A stretch of DNA of 64,000 nucleotides from contig CM049306.1 in assembly GCA_026874595.1 (NCBI GenBank), positions 66,098,019 through 66,162,018 on the forward strand. Reading direction: 5' to 3'. This document shows, piece by piece, positions 46,305 through 59,300 of the stretch (positions are counted from its first letter, which is position 1; every line of letters begins with the position of its first letter). The notes beneath the pieces are model-generated. The model had not been told where the DNA came from. It searched no databases and saw only the letters and a list, made by a program, of their open reading frames with translations. A program made the translations under genes and the position numbers. This DNA is from Sipunculus nudus. Its lineage: Eukaryota; Annelida; Sipuncula; Golfingiida; Sipunculidae.

Positions 46305-48096
46305 AACAAGGCCTACAGGCCTAATGCGAACCTGTGCATAGTTTTGGAGTATGAATGGAGGTTTATTTTTAAAATTTGATATTGATCCTTTTAAGTCCTG
46401 CATATCTACCTTAGTCATTATGATTTAAGCAAAATGGATATTTTGGACCTGCAAGTTTGAGACTAGGACATTTAAAACTAGAATATGGGTAGTCGACAAG
46501 CGACTATGTGTATCCGCAGAAATCAGAGAATCAAACGGTTCCTGAGATATGAGCTTGGATGTCTGCAGAGTAAACAAATGTACGTGGCGCCACCTGTCAT
46601 CAAATCGAGAAAGCTATCCAGGATGTATAAACCTGCAAAATTTCAGGCGGATAAGTCAAACCACTTCTGAGATAGGAGTTATTTTATCCCAAGGCAGATG
46701 AACAGATGGATGCTGTGCATAAGTGGTTGCAGGTGGCGCCACCAGTTTTGCCTATGATGAAGAGCTATGTGAGATCTATACTTGTGCAAAATTTTGGCCC
46801 AATCAGTCAAACAGTTCCCGAGATATGAGCTTGGATGTCTGCAGAGTAAAAGTGAATGTAGGTGGTGCCACCTGTCATAAAATTGAGAAAGCTGTCCAGG
46901 ATGAATAAACCTGCAAAATTTCAGGTGGATAAGTCAAACCACTGCTGAGATATAAGTGATTTTACCCCAAGGCAGATTAACAGATGGACGCTGTGCAGAA
47001 ATGGTTGTAAGTGGCACCACCATTTTTAGTGTATGTTATAAAGCTATCAAAGGGCTACATTTGTGCAAAATTTTTAGCCTGATCGGTCAAACGGTTCCCG
47101 AGATATGTGGGTTTCTGTGTGGCAACAGACGCACAAATGGACGCTGGTCAGCCAGGAAAGGTCATAGGTCAACCAAAAATAAGGGCGCAGCAGTTCACAT
47201 GTGACCTGATGATAAACCTAATTGGCTAAAAATGCAAACCAAGTCTTTTCAAACAGTTGAAAGATATAGTTCCAATAATCTGGGAATTCTGCATCTAAAC
47301 ATTGCGTCTAGACACCCCCCCAAGAGCAAGGTCAGTTGCCATGGTGATGTCTGGATCCCACCTGTTTGTACTGAGTGACCTCTTGACTTGGCTGCTGAAA
47401 CTCAGCACATTGTCAAATCTGTTTTCAAATACAGAAAGCCTTTTTCAATTGGCTACAATGTTTTTTTAAAACTGTATTTACCCAATCTATTATAATAAAA
47501 CTGGCAGAAGCCTACCATAGAATAATTCTTGTAAAGTTTAAACAAATCAGCTTAACAGTTTCATCATAAATCAGTGTATAAGCTAGAAGAGTTTAAAATT
47601 ACATTTTCACTTGTAAAAAAAGATCAATGTAGGTGGCTCCACTAATACCTCATTTTCAGATATGACATATGTGACAAACATTGGTAAAAAATTTGGTGAT
47701 TATAGCTCTAGCCGTTTCTGAGATTTTAATTTTAGTCTGCTTTTTTGGACAGGTGACTAAGTTCAACCTCCTGTAACTCGGCCAAAAATCTCAGAGAGAG
47801 ATTGTTCCAGGGATCATTTCTGTGAAATATTGGACAAATTGGCTAGACAGTTTCAGAACAGAAGTTTTTTAAAGGTTTTTAAGCTTTTACTCTATAAAAT
47901 CTAAATTAATGCAGATACCCAATAATAAGCTCCAGGGCACCAAGTTTCACATGTGACTAATTCTTACATGTAATTTGGAGCTGCTAGCTCTGATGGTTTC
48001 TGACTTACAGCCATGGATGGCAGAAGCCAGCACTGGACGGCGGACGGCTGACGGACGACACTGCACCATCCAATAAGCTCACAGGTTCGCTAAAAA
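46305..48096 (+). mobile_element. F2 element, head to 3' terminus, carrying nested F3
   Basis: The head at 46305-46337 (CAAGGCCTACAGGCCTAATG, GCGAACCTGTG) and the terminus at 48066-48096 (AATAAGCTCACAGG, TTCGCTAAAAA) are in the same orientation with core units between them. A 3'-truncated F3 occupies 46478-47203 at the same position as the F3 in the F2 at 12498. Pairing of the ends is inferred. Confidence 0.6.
46478..47203 (+). mobile_element. F3 element, 3'-truncated, nested in F2
   Basis: It starts CTAGAATATGGGTAGTCGAC after TTTAAAA, then holds two core units (GGTTGCAGGTGGCGCC at about 46727) and the post-core text GCAGTTCACATGTGACC. The terminal GTATCCGC hairpin is absent. Confidence 0.75.
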
Positions 48097-48452
48097 TCGT
48101 AAAATTGGAAAAAAACACAGGTGGTGCCACCAGTCTGCAGGAAGTGATGGAACATCCCATGATCAATATTCATGCAAAGAATCATGGTGATCAATGTAGT
48201 AGTTATTCATATACTTGAGCTTTTGTATCAAATTTTGCATTATTCTGGGGGGTTCTTCACAGCCCCATAGCTCAAAGGATATGGGTAACAGAGACCTCAA
48301 TTCAAGTTTTCAATGAGATTTTTGATGGACCTCCCTGGATATTAAGTTTGAAGATTCCAGGTCCAGTGGTTACGATTTGTGCCCTGTTAACAGATGACAT
48401 GCAGTTTCATTGCAGGTCTGAAAAAAAAGAGAAAAAAATCGTAACAATTGGA
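48097..48452 (+). mobile_element. F2 fragment
   Basis: It contains CAGGTGGTGCCACCAGTCTG and GGTTACGATTTGTGCCCTG like 45993-46304. It is cut by the F1-C head at 48453. Confidence 0.55.
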
Positions 48453-49803
48453 AACAAGGGACCCAGCTGATCATGATTGGACTATAAATGTATCACCATT
48501 GTGATACTATATTGAGTAGATAAAGCTTATGAATATCATGGTCATGTTGGGCTTTTATAAAGGAATATAATGTAATATGCGAGTAAATGATAAATGAAAT
48601 AACCTGACTGATGGATTAATATGGAGTAAAATATAGTGGTTTATTTTTTATTTATATGGGAGGAGTCGAAAAAAAGCAATTTATTTGAGCAAATATGAAT
48701 GCAATGACAGTATACTAAGTAGTGGTATAATGATGATAAGGCTATTTGTTGAAGGATCTATAGTGTATGGAAAACTGCAAGATTTCAATTTGACAGATAC
48801 AAGGTTATGATTAACTATGCTGATGAGGGGATTTATGAATTTGTGACTGCATGACATGATATCTTGACAAGTTCGGTCTTGACAAGGTACATTATTTTGA
48901 TGCCCCTCACGTCTACATATTACACAATATTGACATAATTTCTGGCATGTACATAGGTACCTATGGACAAATGGTAAACATTACTGAACCACCTGGAAGG
49001 TTAAAATCTTAAAAATATGATGAAATGTAGATAAAGTTTGAGAGGAAGAGGTAATCTGGGCCATGGTTGGTTGATATGATTGAAGAAAATGTTGCAAATA
49101 ATATTTGAGATCTGACCATGCCTTTCCATTGGTTACCTTTTTGATAAGCTGTTGACAGTTCAACAGTTTACACATTTGTCTGATGAGATCCAATTTATTT
49201 GGTAAACCTTTTTTATCAATTTTATGATATGTTTACAGTTGCCAAAACGTCCCCACTCCACAGGTGCAATGACTCGATGGGGGGGGGGGGGGGTTGTGTT
49301 ATGATCAGAGTTACAACGCCTCTGTCTCTCTGTAGATATTTTCTTTAATTATTAAATTTTATGCTATAGCCATAGAACTATAGTTCACAGTGCCAAGGAG
49401 CAAAGCCTCAGTGGGATGAAGAACGGGATGGTGAGAGTTACAACACCCTTGCATATACATACAGGATATGAAATTTAATTGAACAGTGCTTATAAAAAAA
49501 GCTTATTCATGAACATTAAATATTTAAAACAGGCAGAAAGATGGAGAAACAAAGTAAATCATTTTTTTCCCATTCTACTGAGCCAAGAAAAAATTAACAA
49601 TATTTGCATTTATTCTTTTTTTTCATTATATAATTTTAATCCAGGTTTACGAATGTTACTATAAATTTACAGTATAACATACATGTGACTGTGAATATTT
49701 CAGTTGATTCACATTTCTAAATTGAATCAACATTTATAGCTAATGTATCTAGTTTATAGTACCTGTCAACAGAATGGGATGGAGGGAGAAAGGGAGGCAA
49801 TTA

Positions 49804-49867
<64 letters not shown>

Positions 49868-49903
49868 AAGAAAGATGGAGAGAGAAAGAGAAAAAGCAGA
49901 GGG

Positions 49904-49949
<46 letters not shown>

Positions 49950-52308
49950 AAGAGACAGCTAGACTGCCAAAGAGATATAGAAAGAGAAAGAGAAAGAGAG
50001 GCTCTCTGGTAATTACTGCCTGACCCAGCCTGACCCAGACACTCACAGTGGCAGTAGGTCAGACCTGAAGGTGTTATGTAATTGCCCAGTACACTGCATT
50101 TATACTGACCTGATGTAAACAATGAAGACATGGTACTTAGAAATTTAAATGAAATCTACAGTTTTTGATAAACTGGTTTCAAATTTCAGACTTTAACAGA
50201 TGAGATGCTAATGTGTACATGCTGTGAAAATTAAATCCACAGCACTTACAGGAAAAATTTGTATAATTTTATTTTTTACAAGGTATCAGGAAAAAAGAAA
50301 AGTATTCTCAGCTATGAAACTAATACATGTGTTAAAATTAAACCAAGGATCAAAACACCCAATATATTATACCAGGAGCAAACTGGAGTTGGGAATGTTT
50401 AATTTTATGAACTGAAATAAAGGATCAGCAATATAAATTTTGATTATTTAGCCAGTATCATGTAACAACTGATACAACCATGAGTTATAAGTCAAACAAA
50501 TTAAAATCTTTAATGAGCACTTGTCTGAGTAATATTTTTGACATATTAATTTATTATTTTATTTTGTAATAAATATAAAAAACAAGTTAAACACCTGGAA
50601 ATGACCTGGAAATTTAGATTAATTTAATATAATCAACTGCATCCTTGTCTATCATTATCTTGCTTCATATAATCCCTAATAGTTAACAACAATTTATTTT
50701 AATTATTTATTTTTCATTTTTATGGTTGAAATGAAAAATACCCAATGGTGACTGCATGGTGTCATTTGAAATACAATTTTGGCCATCCATGAAAGATCCA
50801 TAAATGATCAGTAATTGCGAGGTAATTCCCTGTAACTCATTAACTATAAATTCCTTTCCATTTATTTTTTTAAGTTCTTATCATAAACCAAGAATTTAAA
50901 AAAAAAAAATATTGTTATGTTTATGGCCTAAACAAATACTAGAGGAGGGGGTTGGACAGTTTTAGAAGCTTTAATTTAGAAGCTAAAATCCTTACATGTG
51001 CAAGATATGAAAATTAAATCAACAGTGCTTACAGGGAAAAAACATGCCATGTCCAAAGTTGGGCAAAATTTAAAGTACTGATTTTATATTTATGCTAATA
51101 ACTTATAAAATTGAAAAATTCAGAACTAATTTTGGGAATACAATTGAATCTTGATTCAATAATGTTATATCCCTGGCAAAAAATCTCTACCTTCAGCAAT
51201 TCTCATGTTAAGAGAGTAAATATATATCTTGATTTTTTACAAAGTGCATTATGTTCGGGCCAATAACTTATAACGATTATGCAATACTGACATCATTTCT
51301 GGCATATGCATAGCGAATGTATAGAAAAATATGTATATTATATATGATCAAAGTCAGATCAGTGGTTTTGATATAAGGAAGTCTTAAAGTGTAACAATGG
51401 GTTTTTAATGGAAAAATGAAGTTTTTTCTTAATATTTTGAAGGAATGCAGTCCTAGTGACCAAACTTTTGGTATGGTAGGGGATTGGGGGACATCTAACT
51501 GTATGCCAAATTTAAGGAACTTAAAGCTGAAGCTGGGGAGCTGAGCTCTAGCAAACTGCATAACACTAGCTTGATGTAAACAATATGTGACATGGTGCTT
51601 GAAAACTTGAATAAAATCTACAGTTTTTTGAACAACTGGTTTCAAATTTTTGGTGTTAACAGTTGAAATGCTAACAAAAACATGCTTTGAAAATTAAATC
51701 CACAGCAGTTACAGGAAAAAAACGTGCCATGGTCAAACTTGGGCAAAATTTAAGGTACCAATTTTATATTTTTGCCAATATTTAAAAAAATTTAAAAGAT
51801 TTTGATCTAATTTTTGGTATACAATTAAATTTTGATTAATTAAAGTTGTATTACTGAAAAAAAAAGTCCCTACCTTTAACACTTTTGGTCTTAAGTGACC
51901 AAATATCTTTCCTGCTTTTTTACAAAGTCCATTATGTTTGGGCCCAAAACTTTTTAAAATTAAATAATACTGACTTATTTTCTGGCATGTACATAGGAAC
52001 TATATAGAGGAATATTTATGGTAAATATGAGGAAAAACAGATGAGTGGTTTTGATATTAGGCAATCCTGAAGTGTGAAAATAGGTTTTTGATAAAATATT
52101 GAGGTTTTACCTTAATTTCTCAAAGGAACGAAGTCGCAAAGACCCAGTTTTCGGCTTGGTAGGAGATCTTGGGGACATCTAACATTATGCCGAATTTTGG
52201 ATTCCTAGGTCTTATGGTTTCAAAACGTGCCACATCTACGGACGGACGGACGACGGACAATGGACCACGACTATAGCTCAGATGACTTATAGTCAGCTGA
52301 GCTAAAAA
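48453..52308 (+). mobile_element. F1-C element, copy 3, complete but with damaged head
   Basis: The head has lost 16 internal bases (CAAGGGACCCAGCTGA), so the 5' palindrome and most of the inverted terminal block are gone. The C body, poly-G, (GA)n, a B-like segment and two core units follow, ending in GACGGACGGACGACGG and TCAGCTGAGCTAAAAA, then T. The length is 3.86 kb. Confidence 0.8.
49806..49970. repeat. (GA)n polypurine microsatellite, long
   Basis: Nearly 60 bp of uninterrupted GA is followed by imperfect GAGA/GAAAG runs and a second GA stretch near 49905-49955. The (RE)n and (LS)n frames across it are artefacts. The paralogous tract at 25878 is shorter. Confidence 0.9.
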
Positions 52309-52850
52309 TACAAAATTTTGATCTAATTTCTAGAATACAACTAAAACTAAGTTGAATATCTAGATATATGCTTGAAATAAAAGCTCTAGCTAAACAAATT
52401 ATCATGTTAATTGAGTAAATTTATTTCCTGACTTTTGACAAAGCGCATTATGTTTTGGGCTCATAACTTTAATGATTTACCCAAATATTGACTTAATTTC
52501 TGGCATGTAAATAGGAAATATATGTAGAAATGGTAACATCAACAGTTTATGATACATGATGACAGACTTGAACAGATTTACAACAGCAGTTATCATAGTG
52601 GGCAATTTTGAAGTGTAACAATAGGTTTTTACTGGAAAATTGAGGTTTTACCTTAATTTCTTGAAGGAACGAAGTCGCAGTGACCCAGTTTTAGGTGTGG
52701 CAGGAGAACTTATAGGTACATCTAACTCTATGTCAAATTTAGGATTAGTAGGTTTAACGGTTTCCAAACTTGCCCTGTTACCAGCTGGCCATCCAGATCG
52801 ACGGACAACAGACGAAGGACTGTGACTATAGCTAAGATGTCTCTCATATC
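52309..52850 (+). mobile_element. F1 core fragment with decayed 3' end
   Basis: Core words (TTTTGGGCTCATAAC, GGTTTTTACTGGAAAATTG, GAACGAAGTCGCAGTGACCC) lead to GACGGACAACAGACG and a degraded GACTATAGCTAAGATG end. The final TCAGCTGAGCTAA is missing. Confidence 0.6.
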
Positions 52851-52907
52851 TAGTATTCAAATGAAAACTCTGCATATATGCTTCACCCTAAACCATATCA
52901 ATCTAAG

Positions 52908-53600
52908 AACAAGGGACTCATGGGTCACAGTGGTCAGCTATTATTTATGATCATAAAATATTATTTGGAAGAAGGGGTGGACAAATGTTGGTTTTGTGTC
53001 ATAATATAAGCTGATATATATGAGGATGGTGGCAATTAACTCAAGTTATGTGCAGATTTTTTATAAAATTCTTGGAGAGGGAAGAGGGCTGATGTCATTT
53101 ATATTATTTTCATTTGGAAAAGGAGTGCTATTGTCAGACAGGTTTTGACTTGGCCTAATAACTTTACCTACATTGTGGAAGAAGTATTTGAAAAAAAATG
53201 TCTACTATAAGTCATGATAACTATAAGGCTTTTTACAAAGAAGTTAACTGTTATTCAATAATTACAGGTTACCTATAAGTAGCACTAGCATAAATGATAT
53301 AAGAGTTTTAACTATTTATTAAAAATTAATTGCAGTTTTGGGGCCAAATATAATTTTAATTTAAAAATACTAATAGTATCAACTATAAAGATTTTTTTAA
53401 AATAATATAACTGAAATAAATGATTACTAAAATAATATTATAAATGTATTCATGAATGTATTCATGTATGCATGCATGAATACATTTTGAAAGTATTTGC
53501 ACTTCCATTCAAATACTTTCTTTTTACCTGTATAAGTATTTGTATTCATTTTCATGATGGAACTATTGAATATTTGTATTCATATTCAAATACAACTAGA
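52908..53600 (+). mobile_element. Diverged F1-B 5' part
   Basis: The head is altered (CAAGGGACTCATGGGTCACA, then GGTCAGCT). The B body is recognisable to about 53600 through TTATTTATGATCATAAAAT, TTTTGACTTGGCC and TTCATGAATGTATTCATG, with many indels. It is an old copy. Confidence 0.6.
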
Positions 53601-54957
53601 TGTGGATGGACAATGGTCCTCAAAGGGCCCCATATTTTTGGTGGTGCTGGGCTAGTTAACATATTGGTGAAAAGTTTTGGTTAAAGTTGAAAAATAGTAG
53701 TGATATAACTTTATATACCATAACTTTGGTAAGTCAAGAGCAGCTTATTGAGCTAGCAGCAAATTTACGCTTAAAAAACTATACGCTTACGCATAAATGA
53801 GACGGAGATGTTACATTTAGTTCCAGTTACCGATTGTTTTAATTATTTTGGGAAAAGAAATTTGGGCGTTTATTCATTTTATACTTGTCAAACAATTACT
53901 ACTTATAGCCACAGACCTGAACAGACAGGCATCGTACCAGGGCAACATACGCTGGCACGGCCGACTGCCTAAATTGCCTAGATCTTTTTAATTAACGTTG
54001 AATAGAGCCTAACATAAGTGTCTACGCTATGTTTTTTTTTTCGCAAGTTAAGTTTTTCAAAACATAACAGTAAATTTCAATACTGATTTGCCACTTGGGA
54101 ACTTCCTCAATGAGCAACAGATATGATCATATGTCAACAGTTTCCAATCTGCATATCGATGTATACTGTGGATCTTCATGAGACAAAGGGCTCCCATCAG
54201 TTATTTGGGAAAAGCTTACGATTCTGCTTTTCATCATAAGCCCATTTCAAAACTTTTCTAAGGTCAACTTTTTTTATATTCTTTAAATGCAGGAAAAAAT
54301 GCCATATCTTGAGCAAAAATAATGGACCTGGCTGCCAGTAATATGTAACCAAATTGATGGGGATGATTTGAAATGCAGAATGAACAGGGAAAGCTTTGTT
54401 TTTTAAATGGAAGAATGGCTCTAACATAAGAATGGCTCTAATTCTAAGTGTTAAGTAACAAAATCAGTCATATTAAGTATGACTTGGCAACACTTTATAA
54501 TCCATGGCGTGCCTTTTAAAATATTTATTATATATGGTTTCTCTGTGTAATTAATAGATTTAAGAAAACAAAATAATTAAGAATAAGTGTTGTTATGCAG
54601 ATCCATATAGAACAGATTATGAAGATAAAGATGGGCTCTTCAAAGGACAAGTTGTGTTGATCATTTTATCAATTTAACCCAATTCTGTATGAGGGAATGT
54701 AACTTTTGAATGGGCAATGTAACAGCACTTCACAGCATTCCCTCAGGGGAATGTAACTTTTTTCCATTATTTCTATCCCTGTTGACCTTTGACCTTGTGC
54801 CCCAAAATCAATTGGGGTCATGCATGCTTTTTCAATGGGACATATATAAGTCAAGTTTGAAATCCATACATCAATAAAAGCTGGAATTATCATCTGGAAA
54901 CTAATTTTTTTTTACAATTATGGGGGCATTAAAAGGTGTGAAAACAAGAAAAGGATA
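53601..54957. other. Single-copy DNA downstream of the UBE2N exon
   Basis: I recognise neither a repeat end nor an exon here. The last UBE2N exon, expected to encode the short C-terminal ARAW...NNI-type tail, was looked for on the minus strand and not seen. One TTGACCTTTGACCTTGTGCC motif lies near 54782. Confidence 0.4.
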
Positions 54958-55292
54958 ATAGGTGGCGCCACCAGTTTCCCGCATATCACAAGGCTATCCA
55001 GGATCTTCGGTCACCTTGATTTTTGGAACAATCCATACAAGCTTTCTTGAGATATTTAAGAATTTGTGTTATTTTCAGCAAAAATGGACCTATTCTAGGT
55101 CAAGGTCGCTCTTCTACCAAAGGTCATGACCCCATTTTAAATAGGCTTCGTCCTCTTACCTATATCTATACATATGTAATGTTTGATAAAGATCAGTGAA
55201 AATTTTTTGAGTTATCCCGCTCACAAGATATTTCTGCGGCGGCGCAGGACCATCATGAAACTATAGTATCCTGACTTTTTCTAGGGATACAA
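54958..55292 (+). mobile_element. F3-like fragment with intact-looking 3' hairpin
   Basis: It begins near TAGGTGGCGCCACCAGTTTC, includes GGTCAAGGTCGC and ATCCCGCTCACAAGATATTTC (text shared with F5), and ends GTATCCTGACT ... AGGGATACAA. The end has the same hairpin-plus-ATACAA layout as F3 but a different sequence. It lies about 300 bp downstream of the UBE2N exon, inside its 3' intron. Confidence 0.5.
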
Positions 55293-55590
55293 CTAGGAAA
55301 GTGTGGCTTAAGTGATGTGGTGGGATGGACAGACAAATAGATGTGGACCATTTTAGTAGTCCTCCCTCCATATGGCGAGGGATTAATTACGTAATACTGA
55401 CCAAAATTCTGACTGGTACTTAGGAAATATATAGAAACAAACAGAAAGATGGATGGACCACCCATATTTAGCTTATATGACTTACAGTCATCTAAACAGC
55501 ATAATTTGAATAAATGTAGCCAGCGGGGAGTGAACGCACCACAAACACACACACACACTTACCCTATACCCTTGGGTGGCAAGCACATAC
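55293..55590 (-). other. UBE2N intron, 3' side, with F1 traces and (CA)n
   Basis: It includes a decayed F1 core piece (ATTAATTACGTAATACTGAC, CTTATATGACTTACAGTCATC) and a short CACACACACACA tract at about 55543-55557. The intron begins on the minus strand with the donor GTATGTGC at 55590-55583. Confidence 0.5.
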
Positions 55591-55731
55591 CTGTTTCTAT
55601 TGCCTGAGCTTCATTGACTTTCCATTGCTCTGCTACATCATTGGCTAGGGGATCATCTGGATTAGGTGCGCTGAGTAATGCTTGGATGGAAAGCAACACT
55701 GTGCGGATCTGCAGAGCCGGGCTCCATTTGT
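55591..55731 (-). CDS. UBE2N: Ubiquitin-conjugating enzyme E2 N (Ubc13), internal exon
   Basis: This 141-bp exon encodes 46 whole codons, starting [16 protein letters not shown] and including [17 protein letters not shown] and NEAQAIET. In human numbering it spans the split codon of Asp93 to the split codon of Ala140. It follows TTTTTCAG (acceptor, 55739-55732) and is followed by GTATGTGC (donor), so both boundaries are phase 1. Ubc13 pairs with a UEV partner (MMS2 or UEV1A) to build Lys63-linked ubiquitin chains in DNA-damage tolerance and immune signalling. The exon carries the Ser-Pro-Ala loop (96-98) that contacts RING/U-box ligases and the loop near residues 114-124 beside the active site. 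The catalytic Cys87 belongs to the preceding exon, which is not seen here. Val replaces human Thr131, a common change in invertebrates. Intact frame and splice sites argue against a processed pseudogene; an isolated duplicated exon cannot be excluded. Confidence 0.95.
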
Positions 55732-56308
55732 CTGAAAAATGAAGAATGAGGTTTGACAGCCTTTTACAACAACTGGCTCTGGTGCTTATATGCATTCTAA
55801 GGAATGCAAGCCTCCACCTTGTAAGAAGGGGGGAGGTGGTCCCTATTGTGGGATGCATCCAACCAGAGATTGCATTCACTTATTTAGCCCAAATCCCCGG
55901 ATTCCATTGTGTACAAAGAAAAAGTTAATCTATAGAACAGATTTAATATGTCTCCAGCCTGTTGGGAAAAGCTAGAAATATTTGAGAATACATGTATGAA
56001 ATTTGAGATCAGTATATGTCCCACACCAAGAGTACCTCTGTGACGTAGAAAATGGCATAAAGTCATGCATATGTGACGTGGAGTTACAGATGTATGAATT
56101 GATAAACAATATTTGTAAACAACGGTATAATTCCAATCTTCATAGACAGCACCTGGCATCACAGTTACAATGAAATATTACTATGTTGTACTATAAACTA
56201 ATCTTCCTATCCATTCTCAACTACTAACTGCAGCTCCCAGGTATAAGCTGCCTCCTGTCCTGAGACACCCCGCTTTTATTATCCTCAACACAGTCCTTTT
56301 AACCAATC
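55732..56308 (-). other. UBE2N intron, 5' side, single-copy
   Basis: A pyrimidine-rich stretch precedes the acceptor on the minus strand. Short frames on both strands here show no family. If no exon was missed, this intron extends beyond the window end and holds the F1-B, F3, F4 and F1-A elements that follow. Confidence 0.5.
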
Positions 56309-59300
56309 AACAAGGGACCTATGGGTCACGGCGCTCAGCTGATATATATGATAAAAAATATGATTTAGAAATGAGGCACATGCTGGTTTTATATGGTAAT
56401 AAAAATAAGCTGTATTATGAGTTGTTGTTGTTTAGCTTATGTATGATTTTGATAGTACCTTTGGAGACAGGAAAGAGGATTAATTTCATTTATTTCATTA
56501 ACAAATGGAGTGGGATTGTCACACAGATTTTGACTTGGCCATATAACTAATATAAGCAGAACATATAATATAAGAGTTTAACTATTTATTAGAAAAATTA
56601 CAAATATTGTCCTAAATATAATTTTTATTAAAAATAATAAGAGAATAGTATGATTTTTTCAAATAAAATATGACTGAAATGATTATTAAAATAATATTAA
56701 AGAATATATTCATGAATGCATTCATTAATACATTTTGAAAATATTTGCACTGGTATTCATATACTTTCATTTTTACCTGAATTCCCATTCTTATGAAAGA
56801 AATTTTATAATGGAGTACATATTCATATTCGTGTTTAAATACAATTGCAAAGTATTCGCACCATGTCTGGTATTTATTCAGTTTTCACCAAACAATGATG
56901 TTGAGAATCCAGAATATACAAAATTCACACATTTAAATAATGATCATAAGTACCTGGTTTTATGGCTTTTATTTATATTAAAAAAAAAATGTAATATATT
57001 TATTTTGGACTAATTTCACATCAATGTACACACTAGACACAGTAGGAATCTAGATTAATATTATCAACTGCATCTTTGTCTATCATTAATTTCCTTCATA
57101 TGATCCCTAATGATTAGTAATGAATAATATGATTTACTTTTTTATCATTAAAATTAAACTGAAAAATACCATAGGTGACTGCATGGTGTTATTTGGAATA
57201 CATGACATTCTATCCATCGATACAAGATTCTTATATCATCGGTAACTGCAAGTTATTTTCCTGTTATTATCAACTAACAAATTCCTTTTCTATTTTTCTT
57301 TAATTTGTTATTAAAAACCAATAAAAATTTATTAATTTATTGTTTATTGTTATGTTGTTGGTTAAAACTACAAGATGAGTTGGGTTGGACACCTAGATCA
57401 ACTGTGGCTGGCCATTATATAATAAGCTGCCTGGACGCCCCAGTTTATGTCTTGCCTCAAGCATGCATAATTTGCTGAAAGTTCAACCAGGTCAACATAC
57501 AGGTGACTCAAGAGGTGCTACAGAGAGCCAAGGTCTGACATGGTCTCATAAAAACATTAATAAAAGCTACAATTTTTGGCCAATTTCTTTCAGCTTTTCA
57601 AACTAAAAAGCTGAAATCTTTATGTGTGCATGATATGAAAATTATATCAACAGTACTCACAGGAAACAGACATGCCATGGTCAAAGTTGGGCAAAATTTA
57701 AGGCACTAATTTTATATTTATACTAATAACTTATACAATTTGAAAAATTCAGAACTAATTATGGGTATTCAATTGAATCCTGATTAAATAATGTTACATC
57801 CCTGACAAAAAATCTCTAGCTTCAGCAATCCTCTTGTTAAGGGAGTAAATATATTTCTTGATTTTTTAAAAAGTGCATTATGTTTGGGCCCATAACTTAA
57901 AACAACTAGAATACGGGTAGTCGACAAGCGACTACGCGTATCCGCCTAAATCAGAGTGGAACGGGTGAAGTGAGGCATGGATTGAGTAGCAAGGGGAAAT
58001 AGAGTGTTGCATATTAGCATGGATGTCTGCAGCCAAATTGTGTATGTAGGTTGCCCCCCTACCACAAAATCCAGAAAGCCTTCCAAGTTGTATACATATG
58101 CAAAATTTAAGGCAGATAAGTCAAACCACTACATGTATATGAGTGATTTTAGCCCGTGGCAGACAAACAGATGGACGCAGAGCAAAAATGGCTGCAGGTG
58201 ACGCCACCAGTTTTGCGTATGATAAAGAGCTATGTGAGAACTATACACATGCAAAACTTTGGCCCAATCAGTCAAACGGTTCCCCAGATATGAGCTTGGA
58301 TGTCTGCTGCATAAACTAGAATGCAGGTGGCGCCACCTGTCATAAAATCAAGAGAGCTGTCGGGGATGTATAAACCTGCAAAATTTTAGGCAGATATGTC
58401 AAACCACTGCCGAGATATGCGTGATTTTATCCCATGGCAGACAAACAGATGGGAGCTGTGCAAAAATGGCTGCAGGTGACGCCACCAGTTTTGCATATGA
58501 TAAAGAGCTATGTGAGATCTATACACATGCAAAATTTTGGCCAAATCGGTCAAACGGTTCCTGAGATATGAGCTTAGATGTCTGCAGCATAAACGTGAAT
58601 GTAGGTGGCGCCACCTGTCATAAAATCAGTAAAGCTATCCAGGATGTATACGCATTCCGAATTTCAGGTGAAGTAGTCAAGTCACTGCAGAGATATGAGT
58701 GATTTTAACCCAAGGCAGACGAACAGATGGACACTGTGCAAACATGGTTGCAGGGTAGCGCCACCATTTTTGGTGTATGTTATAAAGCTCTCCAAGGGCT
58801 ACATTTGTGCAAAAGAATTTTCCTGATCCGTCAAACGGTTCCCGAGATATGAGCTTGGATGTCTGCAGCATAAACGTGAATGTAGGTGGCGCCACCTGTC
58901 ATAAAATCAGAAAAACTATCCAGGATGTATACGCATGCCCAATTTCAGGTTAATTAGTCAAGTCACTGCAGAGATATGAGTGATTTTAACCCAAGGCAGA
59001 CAAACAGATGGACACTGTGCAAACATGGTTGCAGGTGGCGCCACCATTTTTGGTGTATGTTATAAAGCTCTCCAAGGGCTACATTTGTGCAAAAGAATTT
59101 TCCTGATCGGTCAAACGGTTCCCGAGATATGAGCTTGGATGTCTGGTGCGTAAACGTGAATGTAGGTGGCGCCACCTGTCATAAAATCAGAAAAGCTATC
59201 CAGGATGTTTACGCATGCCCAATTTCAGGTGAATTAGTCAAGTCACTGCAGAGATATGAGTGATTTTAACCCAAGGCAGACGAACAGATGGACACTGTGC

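Noticed and set aside
49743-50012. Long Arg/Glu-repeat and Ser/Leu-repeat open frames
   Set aside because: They are translations of the (GA)n microsatellite inside an F1-C element; the same artefact occurs at 25789-26097.
53601-54957. Possible C-terminal exon of UBE2N downstream of the donor
   Set aside because: I searched the minus strand by eye for the short tail encoding ARAW and NNI and did not find it.
55746-55928. Plus-strand frames antisense to and beside the UBE2N exon
   Set aside because: They read across intron sequence and the acceptor; the minus-strand exon explains the conservation.
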